In this document: piece by piece, positions 48,101 through 58,527 of the stretch
How the letters are laid out: each line of letters opens with the position of its first letter
Numbering within the stretch: the first letter of the stretch is position 1
Assembly (NCBI GenBank): GCA_002105175.1
Contig: MCGE01000002.1
Location: 496,001 to 560,000 of the forward strand
Source: Absidia repens
Taxonomy: Eukaryota > Mucoromycota > Mucoromycetes > Mucorales > Cunninghamellaceae
Length of the DNA: 64,000 bases
Direction of reading: 5' to 3'
Notes under the pieces: generated by a model
Seen by the model: only the letters and a program-made list of their open reading frames with translations
Databases searched by the model: none
What the model was told of the DNA's origin: nothing
Program-made: the position numbers and the translations under genes

Positions 48101-48439
48101 GTAGCCAGCATACAGAATTTGTTAAGTGCGTTACGATCTACACAAAAAATTGGTGACGTCTATGGAATCATTACGTCCATTGCGGATGTGGTGCAATCGG
48201 TGACAAACACTTCAAAAGACACTTTTAGCAACAACGCAGCTGGACTCCGCTACCGTCAAAAGGGTGATGTGATTCTCTCTGATCTTCAGCAATGTCGGGA
48301 CAAGCTGATGCATATCCGAAACGACTCCTTTGCCCGTTCACCTGAAACTTCCTCTTCTGCTGCAAAACGGGATTTGGCCAAGGAATCTTATGAAATTGCC
48401 AAATTTGTCAAGGAACTCATTGGACTTGTCGAATCCTAA
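45126..48439 (+). CDS. SPA2: Polarisome scaffold Spa2 (GIT/SHD domain protein)
   Basis: Twelve exons: 45126-45330, 45403-45537, 45622-45773, 45863-46408, 46480-46575, 46649-46714, 46805-46876, 46965-47093, 47158-47215, 47288-47429, 47514-47994, 48071-48439; 816 residues. Two tandem Spa2-homology repeats are clear: RASARQKLSRLSNLQFHELA with DVYDELMRR, and RNQARQKLATLPESRFTDLA with DVYYELTRR. A Gln run and acidic patch follow, then coiled-coil segments spread over five small exons (MTKRIHMLEKENQ, DEYDRLDEQYRTLE, MNELEKLSSENDKLRSEK). The conserved C-terminal helical domain starts SKTPSDVLTSMKKIV. Spa2 organises the formin-activating polarisome at growing tips. Each small exon was found by frame and heptad continuity. 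Confidence 0.92.
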
Positions 48440-48700
48440 TAGCGGGAAAAAAAAAGTATGGTCTTTTTTAGTTTTAGTTATGTAGTTAGATTTTTATATT
48501 CATTCACTTGCCTTTTACTTTTATATTATCAATTTTGCGTGTGTACTTGTGCTCCCTTGAAATTATTGCTTTATCATTCTCTCCTAGTGTTATTATTATT
48601 ATCTTTAGTATCTGTACATTACTATTTTTTTTTTTTAAATTGTCATATTCCCTTATTGTCAAACCCCAATCAATAAAAAAGAGAAAGTACTTTGATGAGG
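48440..48700. other. 3' flank of the Spa2 gene
   Basis: T-rich sequence ending in CAATCAATAAAAAA at 48667, a likely polyadenylation signal just before repeat copy D. Confidence 0.5.
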
Positions 48701-49265
48701 CTTTTCAAATCCCGCCCACGTGAAAGAAATATTTATTTTTCTCTCTCCTGCCTTTTATTTTTATTTTTTCGGCTCTCTTTCTTTTTTATTTTTATTTTTC
48801 CCTTCATCATTCAACTTCGATGGGGTTATGTTGGACTTAGAATAGTGTCAGGATTAGCTTAGAAGGGAAAAGGGATTACAAGATGCAAAGGGAAACCCTT
48901 TATTTTGGAATTTGGATCGACAACCACCACTAGTTGACTTTTTAGAGGCTCCATTAGCTTAGTTTGTTCATAGTATCTATATATGAATAAATATGTTCCT
49001 TTTTTTTTTTACATATCTCCATGAAATATGTGCCATTAGTCTCTCATGTCTTGCGCAATTGTTTCCTCTTCCTTTTTTTATTTATTATTTATTACTAGCA
49101 TATCAGTACCGTTTGGTTAGTGTTGGCTGCTGTTGTTGTGTTTCATTAATGAAAAAAAAAAGCAGCCTTTAGTCTCTCTCATGAGTTGTACAATATAAGC
49201 ACCCATTTCACTACCGTTCCTTTAGAATAGTATCAACCTTTCTTCAATCATCGAAATAATCTCCT
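48701..49265 (+). repeat. Dispersed CACGTG element, copy D
   Basis: Begins CTTTTCAAATCCCGCCCACGTG-like (E-box at 48717-48722), with a long pyrimidine tract, TTCATCATTCAACTTCGATG, GGGATTACAAGATGCAAAGG near 48866 and TGAATAAATATG at 48984. The tail has TCTCTCATGTCTTGCGCAA and ATCTCC-rich sequence matching copy E's reverse complement. It starts about 260 bp after the Spa2 stop codon, so it may overlap that gene's 3' UTR. Confidence 0.78.
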
Positions 49266-49732
49266 TCGTATACAAGTGATTTAATGTTTTGGTACAAATT
49301 GTCGTGGATAAGGGGATATGCGTGGATGCGGTGGGAAGTCAGACCAATTTTGTATATATAATTTTGTATATATTTTTATGGCAGTATACAGGTTTGGGGT
49401 TCTGTCAGCATTGTGTGTGGAGAAAACCAATGGTGTTGTCGCAGATAAACGGTGTGGGACGGGTCATGGACTTCGTTAGAATAAGTCAAGAAACTCTTTT
49501 GGGATAGTGAAGCGAAATCTGCTTGTCTTAATACCACATCGATACATTTTTCTTTTTTTTACCATACCGCACACAAAAAAAAAAAAAAAAAAAAAAAGAA
49601 AGGAACAGGGAGCGGGATATATATAGTATATTCATTTTATGATCGATTACACTGGCGACAAGATTTAGTTAGGTCGACTAGTATGAACTGTAAAACGGGA
49701 ATAAAGACATGCTTCATAATTCGTGACTTCAA
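49266..49732. other. Intergenic
   Basis: Poly-A run at 49574-49596. No gene recognised. Confidence 0.35.
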
Positions 49733-50692
49733 CCTGTCAACCAGTCGCTAGGCTTCGGGGCGGGAGGGATAGGCAAGGGAGCCATAGATAAGATAGAAAG
49801 TAGTGTAAGATGATCTATCACGGTGGTCATACGTACATCGCAACCTAGATTTATTTACATGGTTGAGTTTAGTAAGCGATCTAACACTGTCAACCAGTTC
49901 CTGGATCATTAGGAAGGAAAGATAGCCATAGTCAATGAACTAGAGAGTTAGAGTTTGATAGGACGCTCACAAAACAAATATAATAACGACATTGTCAACT
50001 ATCTGATGGGTCATGAATGGTTGATAAAAGGCATATTTTATTAAAGCATATTGGAAGATACTAAAACTAAAGGTAAGGGGGAGGGAGGTTCCTTGTATAA
50101 GGGATCTGGTTAGAAGAATCTACTGGAGAAAGCATGAGGGAGATTAAAGTGAGATTTAAAACATAGTCAACGCAAATCTAAAGAAAAAAGCTATAAAAAA
50201 GGAACCTGATGCGCCATACAATGAATGACATTGAGTAAGAGAATATCTTATATTGAGGCACAACAATTTTCAACAGTATTTTAAAGGTGCGACGGTAAAT
50301 AAAGGGATCTCTTGCACAAGGCATGAGAAAGTCTAATGGAACTTTTTTTCATCAAAACAGGTAAAAAAGAGAAATATTTTATTCAGATACGGATACAAAT
50401 TATAGACAAACTAACACTAAACTAAGCTAATAATGAAGGGTCCAAAAACCCAACTAATGATGGTCTTACATCCTGAATCCAAATTAAAAGGGTTTCCCCA
50501 TGCATTTTGTAATCCCTGAGCTGAAAACGCTTCTAAACTAGTCTTAACACTAATCTAAGTCCAAAATCACCTCAAAGGAGTTGAATGATGAAGAAAAAAA
50601 GAAGAAGATTAAAAGAAGGAAAAGGAAAGGAAAAGAGAGAAAAAAATTTAATATGGGAGTAAATAAAAATCCCACGTGGGCGGAATTTGAAT
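49733..50692 (-). repeat. Dispersed CACGTG element, copy E (long form, minus strand)
   Basis: Read on the minus strand it starts TTCAAATTCCGCCCACGTGG at 50692, then the pyrimidine tract, TTCATCATTCAACTCC, CAGGGATTACAAAATGCATG near 50515, CCTTTTAATTTGG, TTAGCTTAGTTTAG and TGAATAAAATAT at ~50384. The tail continues to ~49733 and includes a ~150-bp internal tandem duplication marked on the plus strand by CTGTCAACCAGT at 49735 and 49887. Aligns by eye with copy F over its whole length. Confidence 0.8.
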
Positions 50693-50959
50693 TGTGGTTT
50701 TTGGCTTTTTTCCTTTTTACAATCAACACTCTGGCATCATTTACCAACATGGCGGTTGACTTTTCACCAAATTGACCGTCATCATTCAATATTCTCTTGA
50801 AAGTTATTATCTTCTCTTAATGTACTTGGAGTCAAGATGGAGCAAATCGGCCAATGAATGTCTTCAGTGTAGCTTATCACTCATGGTCGGACGATTTACC
50901 CCCCGCGCCCTGTGCTTGGACTGACTGACCTTGCATCAAGTTTTTCTATAGCAAGATAC
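50693..50959. other. Spacer between copy E and an oppositely oriented tail
   Basis: Unique-looking sequence with a C-run CCCCCCGCGCCC at 50899. No gene is seen. Confidence 0.35.
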
Positions 50960-51090
50960 AATACCCAACCCGCACTCATTCCATAGTATTAACATCAGCC
51001 TAGTATAGTTTTGTTGTCATTTTATATCTTCAACTGAATAAAACATGTCGTTTTTTTTGGATTTGATATCGTTTCTCATCAGTTGATGCG
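50960..51090 (+). repeat. Tail fragment of the dispersed element (copy G, plus strand)
   Basis: TAGTTTTGTTGTCATTTTAT, CTGAATAAAACATGTCGTTT and TCTCATCAG match the 3' third of copy C (TTAGTTGTCATAG, CAGAATAAAACATGTC). The upstream conserved block is missing. It faces away from copy E, giving a head-to-head arrangement. Confidence 0.5.
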
Positions 51091-51947
51091 TTTAATTTGT
51101 CTTGCCCCAAGGGTATTCACATACTGTATGTAGAAAAAAAAAAAAAAAAAAGAGGATTGGATATCATGTGAAGAGACGTTGATCAATCGTGATACTCTGA
51201 GTTCCATGTAATACTCTAGGTTTCTAAAGACAGGGAAGTGGGAGGAAATTTCATGGATGGTCTTAGAGATGGTCGTGGTGGATACATGAAAAAGGACTAT
51301 GAACGGCGAATAGAAAAACATACGCATAAAAATATGAGGTTTGAAGTGCATGGGAAGGTATTCAGTTTATCGACATGGTATTCCTTTTGGTAAACGTTTC
51401 GGTATTACAGTTCCTCAACCTCTCCTGCCAAAACCGACCGACTTCCAATGCACAAAGGTATTTTTTTTTTTTAATAAAGTAAAAGTGTCCCAATCACGTA
51501 CGTATCTTTGCCTTTTTCCATCTTTTATTGTTATAATTGGTAATGAAACAGTATATTGTCAAGTAAAGTAAGTTTTCTTTGCATTTTTCGTGAGAACCCG
51601 TTCTTGTTGAGCTGTACCCTACCATTTTCAATAAACAAAAAAATCATCAATACTGGAGTACTCTCCTCGAATCAATGAAAAACATTTCAAGCAATATGAT
51701 GACAGAAATACATAGTTGAAGAGCAGTATAACAATATAGACTACAAAGACATGCTGATAAATGATGGTAATGTACACTTTATTAAATTTTTCCTTTTCAA
51801 AAAAGAAGGGAGAAGTAATCAAACAAACGAATAATAAATAATGATTATCTAAACTAATGGTAAATAAAAAAGTAATTCTAGAAGTAAATGTGTATAGATA
51901 AAAGAAGAGGGTCATAAAATAGGGGAATTGTAGCAAACTTGGTTTCG
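51091..51947. other. Intergenic
   Basis: No gene recognised. Two open stretches (51079-51351 minus, 51341-51571 plus) lack family similarity. Confidence 0.35.
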
Positions 51948-54709
51948 TCACATTGTAATCACATTTGGGTCGCCATTCTATAAAAGGATAAATAAAAAAA
52001 CGGCGGTCAGTATTATGTCTATTAATGACACACTATTCACACACTTACAAAAGGGTGTCGCCAACCACACTGGAATTCATTCTTCTTGTATTGTCGGTCC
52101 GCGCTTGTAGAGGCATTGAATCCAATATGATGCATCAATAATGTTTTGCTAACTACTAGAGTTTGACTACATGCTCGACATTCCGGCAATTCCCCCAATA
52201 AGCATTTTTGAATCACAATGTCCGGAGGTATATCCGTATATTCCAATAGTAATTGAGAGACCAATGTGGCAATTTCCGATTTCAAGAATAACCCACTGTA
52301 AGATAATCATCACCACATCGTGGGCGCAGAAAAAAAAATATATATATAAAAAAGTAAATATATATATATGAATCATAATCCATTTCCAAATATCGTTTTT
52401 TTTCAAAAATTTACCTTCCACCGGTACCAACAAAAACACCACAATGATCAGGTACTTTTCTATTTGCTTCATAAACTACATTTTCAATTTCCCGCCAAGC
52501 ATGTCGACCACAGATAGGAAAATCATCTTCTAATAAAGCCACGTATGTACTTGGTCCATTCGAAGTGGCATGTTGCAATGCGCTTGAAATATGAAGGCGA
52601 TGGTTCAATTCATAACCCTGTTCGTGCACCCATTTGATATATTGTTTCCCTTTCGGATCCTGACCAAACCGTTCGTATGCGCGATCGTATTCCAAATGAT
52701 CTGAAAAATGGGTGTATACAAATAGTTGAATGCGATCATACAATAAACGTCCCGTGGTAGCAGCAACAGTTGAGGTAGTAGTCGTGGTGGTCACGTTTGA
52801 TGGCGTAGTGATGACGGTGTCAACAGGTAGTCCCGGCACAGGAGGAAGCAGTGGCCATTGATCCAGGTAGCTTTGTAGAGTTTGAGTCAAAAATGGGGGA
52901 TCACCACGACGTGGAGCAGTCATCACCACAAATGAGAATAAATAGGAATCCTTGCCTAGCACAGTGTTCAAAGTCATTTCATCCACAAAATTTTCCCGGG
53001 TATAATAGGCATTGAATATCAGTAGGAGCAGTAAGGTCATTGCCAACACCAGTGATCCACGCTTGATAGCCGACCATAGAACTCGCCAAAGAGGAGTACG
53101 TCGATACGGGTCCAAAAATCCATTCCATGAAGATAACATCGGTGGCTGTCTATCTTTCTCTTGCGTAATAGTAGAATGCAATGGGGTTGGTTGCGGTAGT
53201 GAAGTGCTGCCCTGTTCTTGATCGTCAGAGGGATGGGTCAAGTAATAATATCCTTCATCTTCGCGGGTTAAATAGATCGTTTGGATGATGATGGTTGCCA
53301 AGTAGCCCGTGATAAGTCCTGTCAACGACCACCAAAGAATATTCTTCACCATATAGTTCACCAATAGCATTGCTAGCTGTAAGGTCACCTTATGAATAGT
53401 CAACTTGTAATTGGAATCCTTGTCATCGCCAAATATCAGAATATACTTGTCACCTATGCTAGCGGATTGAATGATCAGTAATGCAAATAAGAAGGGAGCC
53501 AGGCCTACAGGATTGAGAGTCAATAAATAAATAAATTAGAGCCGTACCTTTTTTTTTTTTTTTCCAGACGTGTCGATTTTGTTTTTTATTCTTACCTTGG
53601 TTGCATTCATGAATAGAGTCACTAAAAAATAATGTTGGAATAGCCCATCCAGTAGCCCTCGAGAACAAAAAGCCTAAACCTTGACGAATAGCACAGACAG
53701 TTAACACAATAGAAGAAACGATAGAGAAGAATCGGTGGGTGCCGCCTAAAGGTTGAGAGAGTGATTCTTCGAATAGGCCCAAGATCACGATATTCCAACT
53801 AAAAAGCACAATACCATGTAGTGTAAAACTAAAAACAAATGGAGACAAAAGAAGGCTGGCGATTTCATGACGGAAGATGACATATTTTGGTGATGAGCAG
53901 GTGAGTTGGATCAAATGGCATGCATTCAGGGCGGAGATCAAGATGGAAATAAGAATCGTATATCGAGTCATGATAGGTAGTGGCCACAAGCACAGTAGCT
54001 TCTGTGATTTCGATTTCGATTTCATCCCTGCTGTGCTGTCATCAAATCCATTATGCATTGGCGATACTTCATGAATGATTCCGTTTGCTGTTGTAGTTGT
54101 GGTTGTGTACGGTATTGGTACCTTTGATGACTGTGATGATTGTGATTGTGGGGGTGGTGTTCGTGGTGATGGTGGTGGTGAAGCTGATGAGCCTAATGAA
54201 GATACTGCATCGGGTGCTTGAAATAATGATGTCGATTGACGCCAAGTAACATTGCTATTACTGTTGCTAGCTTGCTGATGGATGTTGTTGCTATTGTCGT
54301 TTGAAGCTGTAGGTATGGGTTGTTGTCTAAATCGATGCTGGCGAGTACTGCTGTATTTTGAATAACGTTGACCAGACGCTCCAAATTGAGGTTGATTGAT
54401 GGTGGCATGACTAGCATTTCCAAGCATTGCTGTTGCCGATACTGGTGCTGTAGTTATTAGTGGTGGGATGTCCGTGTGGTTGCTTTCATAATCGTTGGGT
54501 TGGGAGAACAGGTGGTTATGTTGATTTTGTTGAGATGAAGATACTTGATGTTGAAAATCTGTAAATGAAGATTGATTTGATTGTGGAAATGATGACGATG
54601 AATGTTGCTGTATACGAGATAGAGGAGATGGTGACGGCGAAGATGTTGATCGAGAGACTTCTTGGACAAGCCGGACAGAACTGAAGAGCTTAAATAAGGA
54701 ATCCTTCAT
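51948..54709 (-). CDS. Rhomboid-like multi-span region fused to a PGAP4-like glycosyltransferase domain
   Basis: Minus-strand exons: 54709-53596, 53504-52415, 52295-52049, 51977-51948; 826 residues. Residues 1-240 are Ser/Gln/Pro-rich. Residues ~246-450 hold about five or six hydrophobic spans (YTILISILISALNACHLI, HEIASLLLSPFVFSFTLHG, FFSIVSSIVLTVCAIRQG, LAPFLFALLIIQSASIG, ILWWSLTGLITGYLATII), with the look of a rhomboid/derlin-like or TMEM115-like membrane domain; no catalytic GxSG is seen. Another span (GSLVLAMTLLLLLIFNAYY) leads to a lumenal domain starting SFVVMTAPRRGDPPFLTQTL, with LLEDDFPIC (EDD at 697-699), FVGTGGSGLFLKSE and C-terminal WRHPFNGDPNVITM. EDD plus the GGSG loop recall PGAP4, the Golgi GPI-GalNAc transferase. 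The frame crosses the exon 1-2 join cleanly (HECNQ-G-LAPFL). The family call for each half is inference. Confidence 0.72.
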
Positions 54710-54860
54710 AAGTTTCTAGGTTTCGTCGTTTCAATCGTTGGGTTTGTTGTTGTTGCTGCTGTTGTTGCTGTTGCCGTATTTTCCTGATGATGCTGACCTC
54801 CAAACAGTTATAACTTTCAATCACGGTGTTTCGTTCTTTGCCCGTCCTTTCCAAACGATG

Positions 54861-54892
<32 letters not shown>

Positions 54893-55859
54893 AGCAACGA
54901 AAAAAGGAAAGAACTTTTTTTTAATTTTTTAAGCGCTAGCGGCGATTGAAAATCATGGAAGAAGTGATATTGGTTGTGTTTCGCTTTCTGCTAAATGAAA
55001 AAAAGGGGAAGCATTGCAGCACAACATCGAAGCATTATCTCCACCAATACAATTAACCAACAATAGAATAAGCAATGTCTTGACTATCTGTCGTTTACAG
55101 TTGACTTTGTGACATGTGTAAAGATTCGCAGATTTGACGATCTAATTTGAATTGAATTTAACGACTCCCATTGGATTAAATTAAAAATAGTCTACACCGG
55201 GGTTATGGAATCTCGACGATCTACCATGCAGCCTTGCCCACACTTTTTACCGCAACCACAAAGAGCAAATTAACCACCAATCAGAATAAATAAAAATATG
55301 TTCATCCTTTAGAATCATACTGAATAAAGACCATAAAAAATGAAGGAGAAATATATATTTTATTAAGTAAAAAGAAGGTTAATCTAACAGCAAGTACGGG
55401 GTAGGTACTAAACAATATGTACATATATAAATACTATAAAAGGCTATTCTAATATCTCATATAATTCAATGCTAATGTCGAGTGATTAATGTTGATTTGA
55501 AGGCAGTGACAATGAAAGCGGCTGGCGATATTATACAATCAATATTGGCTCTTGGTCAGTAACTGTCATACAGTAGCAGTAATAGTAGGCAGAGCTTCTT
55601 GAAGTGTGGTTTTTTGACGAAATTAGATCTCCCCTGTCATTTTGCACCTTAATATGTTAGACTGTCCCATGGGCTCAAATGGACCCTTTCTTTTTTTACT
55701 ATATTACAGACGAAGTTAAGTAAATACGATATAACGACCTGGATATATACATACTTTACGTCCAATATAGCGGATAATACGGTGGCAGCGTGCCCGAAGT
55801 TGATTAATATGAACGATAGAAGGGGGATTACTGCCATGTTTTTTTTATCAGGTGACTGA
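54710..55859. other. Intergenic upstream of the fusion gene
   Basis: A ~30-base A run at 54859-54889. No gene recognised; AT-rich thereafter. Confidence 0.4.
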
Positions 55860-56750
55860 TAACTGTCAACCAGTTTCTAAGTCTCAGGGGATGGAGTAAG
55901 TAGTCATGGATAAACTAGAAAGCAGTACAGAATCCTCTATAGCGGTAACTACACGCACAGTACGATTCCGATTCATTTATATGGTTTGTCGACCAGGGTT
56001 ATGATTATATTTAGTAGTAAGCAATTCTATGACTGCCAAACAGATCCTGGAGAACGAGGGAAAAGAAGTCATAGTAAATGAATTACAGGGAAAATGTTTG
56101 GGAAGAGGCTCACAGAACGGTTACAATAACAACATTGTTTACTATAAAATGAATCAGAGGATGATTTATAAAAAAGCCATAGTTTATTGATGCATACTGG
56201 TAGATACTAAAACCAAAGATGAGGGATTCATTGTAAACAAGTGACAAAAGGATCTATTAGAGAAAGAATAGGGAGATTGTTGGGGATCTAACTGATGATC
56301 AATACTAATCTAAAGGGACAACTGTAAAAACGGAAGTAGCATACTGTAGAAGTTTTGAGAAAGACTAAAGGTATCTATTTCACAATACATGAGAGAGACT
56401 GCTGGGACATTTTTTCATTGAAGCATGTAAAAAATATTCATATTTTATTCAATGTAGATTTAAACTACAGACAAAGTAAAACTAAACTAAGCCAATGGAG
56501 GTTCCAAAAGTCAACTAATGGTGGATCTAAATCCTGAATCCAAAATGAAAGGGCTTTCCCATGCATGTTGCGATCCCTGAGCTCAAAATGCTTCTAAACT
56601 AGTCCTGACACTACCCTAAGTCCAATATAACATCAAAGTAGTTGAATGGTGAAGAAAAGTGGAAGGGAAAAAAAAGGAAAAGGAAAGAAAGAGAGCGAAA
56701 AAAATACAAAAGGGAGAGAACCAATTTCACGTGGTCGGCATTTGAAATGT
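55860..56750 (-). repeat. Dispersed CACGTG element, copy F (long form, minus strand)
   Basis: On the minus strand it begins ATTTCAAATGCCGACCACGTG-like (E-box at 56728-56733), with the pyrimidine tract, TTCACCATTCAACTAC, GGGATCGCAACATGCATGGG near 56579, CTTTCATTTTGGATTCAGG, TTGGCTTAGTTTAG and TTGAATAAAATATG near 56450. The tail runs to ~55860 and repeats copy E's tail order, including the CTGTCAACCAGT duplication (55863; degenerate CTGCCAAACAG at ~56033). Confidence 0.8.
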
Positions 56751-56939
56751 TTTTTGGGGGCGATTGAGTGAAGATTGGGTTGCGATCGAGCAATTCCTTC
56801 TATGTGGAATAGTTTGTCACTTGCTGTACTGTACAGTAGAACATATCTCTTACCCTAGATGACTTTATTTGTTATATAAAGCTATGTTTATTATACAACA
56901 AGATACCGCCACTCCTACACACACTATACATGCCGACAC
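56751..56939. other. Spacer between copy F and an oppositely oriented tail
   Basis: Contains CTGTACTGTACAGTAG at ~56826 and CAACAAGATACC at ~56898, the latter resembling CAAGATACAATACC in the matching spacer beside copy E. Confidence 0.35.
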
Positions 56940-57065
56940 ATGTCGCCTAAATGCTTCACCTTTTGATAAGTATCATGGTGCTATCATTATACGACATAGT
57001 TTATAGATATATCTGAATAAATATGCCTTGTATTTTTACTTTTAAATTGTCTCTCATACGTTTAG
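56940..57065 (+). repeat. Tail fragment of the dispersed element (copy H, plus strand)
   Basis: ATGGTGCTATCATTATACGA, ATATCTGAATAAATATGCCT and TTGTCTCTCATACG correspond to the 3' third of copies A and D. The same head-to-head placement is seen with copies E and G. Confidence 0.5.
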
Positions 57066-58527
57066 TTTGACTTTTAGAATATGTATACCCACCGTACTGT
57101 ACTCTACAGTACAGTATAGTGCATATGCGTCAAGAAAGAAAAAAACTGATGTATCTGTGCAAAAAAAGGGTGATATATGGACCAGCTCTGGTCTTCAAAT
57201 TATGTTCCAATTCAAGCATACATGTGATAGACACTAATACAGGCAGTAGCAGGAATATGATAATCATACTTACGAGATATTCTAGAAAGGTGGTATAACG
57301 AGCAAAAGGTAAAGCAATTCGGAAGTGTTTATACTGTTTGAACGACAAAACAAAAGATGGAACTTTGCTGAATACTACACGATACAAGTGTTGAGTTCAT
57401 TTAACAGGACACGACAACTAACAGCACATTATGCCACTAAAATAAAATACCAAAAACCAATTCAGTTGAGAAATTGATAGTGTACAGCATCAAATAGAAC
57501 AATGAGAATGGTTGATAAGAGATCTGAAGGGGGAGAAAAAAAGTTTGCATGAAGATATGACCAACTCCGCTGATGATGGACCTTAATCTCAAAACAAACA
57601 AACAAACAGACATCAGTTCAGTTTATGATAGCTTTTTCAAGTATAAACGGAGAAGTAGACATTTATTTAAATTTATGATCATTTTCGATATATTTAATAG
57701 ATAGATTAATAATATTTGTGTTTACACTCTCCATATATCCATAAATGAAATAGTTATTCATCTTACTTTTATCCACATGAGGAATTTTAAGTGCATCTTA
57801 TCATGCTATAGTCTTTTTTTTTTTTTTTGCTTCTTCCTGTATCTTATCGCTCTAATACAACATAGAAAGTTGAAAATGTCTCCTTTTTTTTTTGTTTTTG
57901 TTTTGTTATTACGCCAAATCATTTTGATAATACAGTATACTGTACTGTTTAAATATGATTTGATAAAAGAGGTAAATCCTCAGTGTTGGTGGAGGGACAA
58001 CAAACAAACAAATACCATTCAATTCCCTATTTATGATATGACCAAATTAAAAACAAAAAAAACAAAGGGACTGGCTGTTAAAAAAATATGTAACATTTGT
58101 CAAACATAATTGATCATGGGCAACCACCACACAAAAAAATAACACCTCTTTGATATTTCACTTAACCATGCACACAGCAAAAAAAAATTAAAATGCCGCC
58201 AGCGTATAAATTCAACTACTTTTTCTGTTTTTCACCCCTTTTCTTTCTCTCAAGTTTTTCTTATCAAACTTTTCAAATATAAAAGGTTCTTTTTACTCTT
58301 TTATATTTTCTTCTTTTTTGTGTTTATAGTCTTTGTATTTCTTGTATCTTTATCACATACTTTATTGTATTTTTTTATATCAATCTTCACTTCATTACGA
58401 TACTTGAAAACAAAAAACAAAAAAAACTCCCCAAAACGATACTTCCCCCCTTTTTTTTTGTACTTATCCCAACACAACACAAATATATCAACCAACTTTG
58501 AATTTGAACTCTCTTACTTTATTTGGA
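57066..58527. other. Intergenic upstream of the ankyrin gene
   Basis: No gene recognised. T-rich tracts at 57810-57828 and 58452-58460. A TATA-like TATAAAAG lies at about 58279, some 250 bp before the chosen start codon. Confidence 0.4.

Noticed and set aside
53459..54709. Treating the multi-span region as a gene separate from the glycosyltransferase
   Set aside because: The donor CAAG|GTAAGA and acceptor CTGTAG|GC rebuild an uninterrupted hydrophobic segment, and the first part has no stop or poly-A signal before the intron.
57130..57387. Hydrophobic minus-strand frame next to repeat tail H
   Set aside because: No start context, no homology that I can name, and no partner exon; similarity to the frame at 51.1-51.35 kb was considered, but not convincing by eye.
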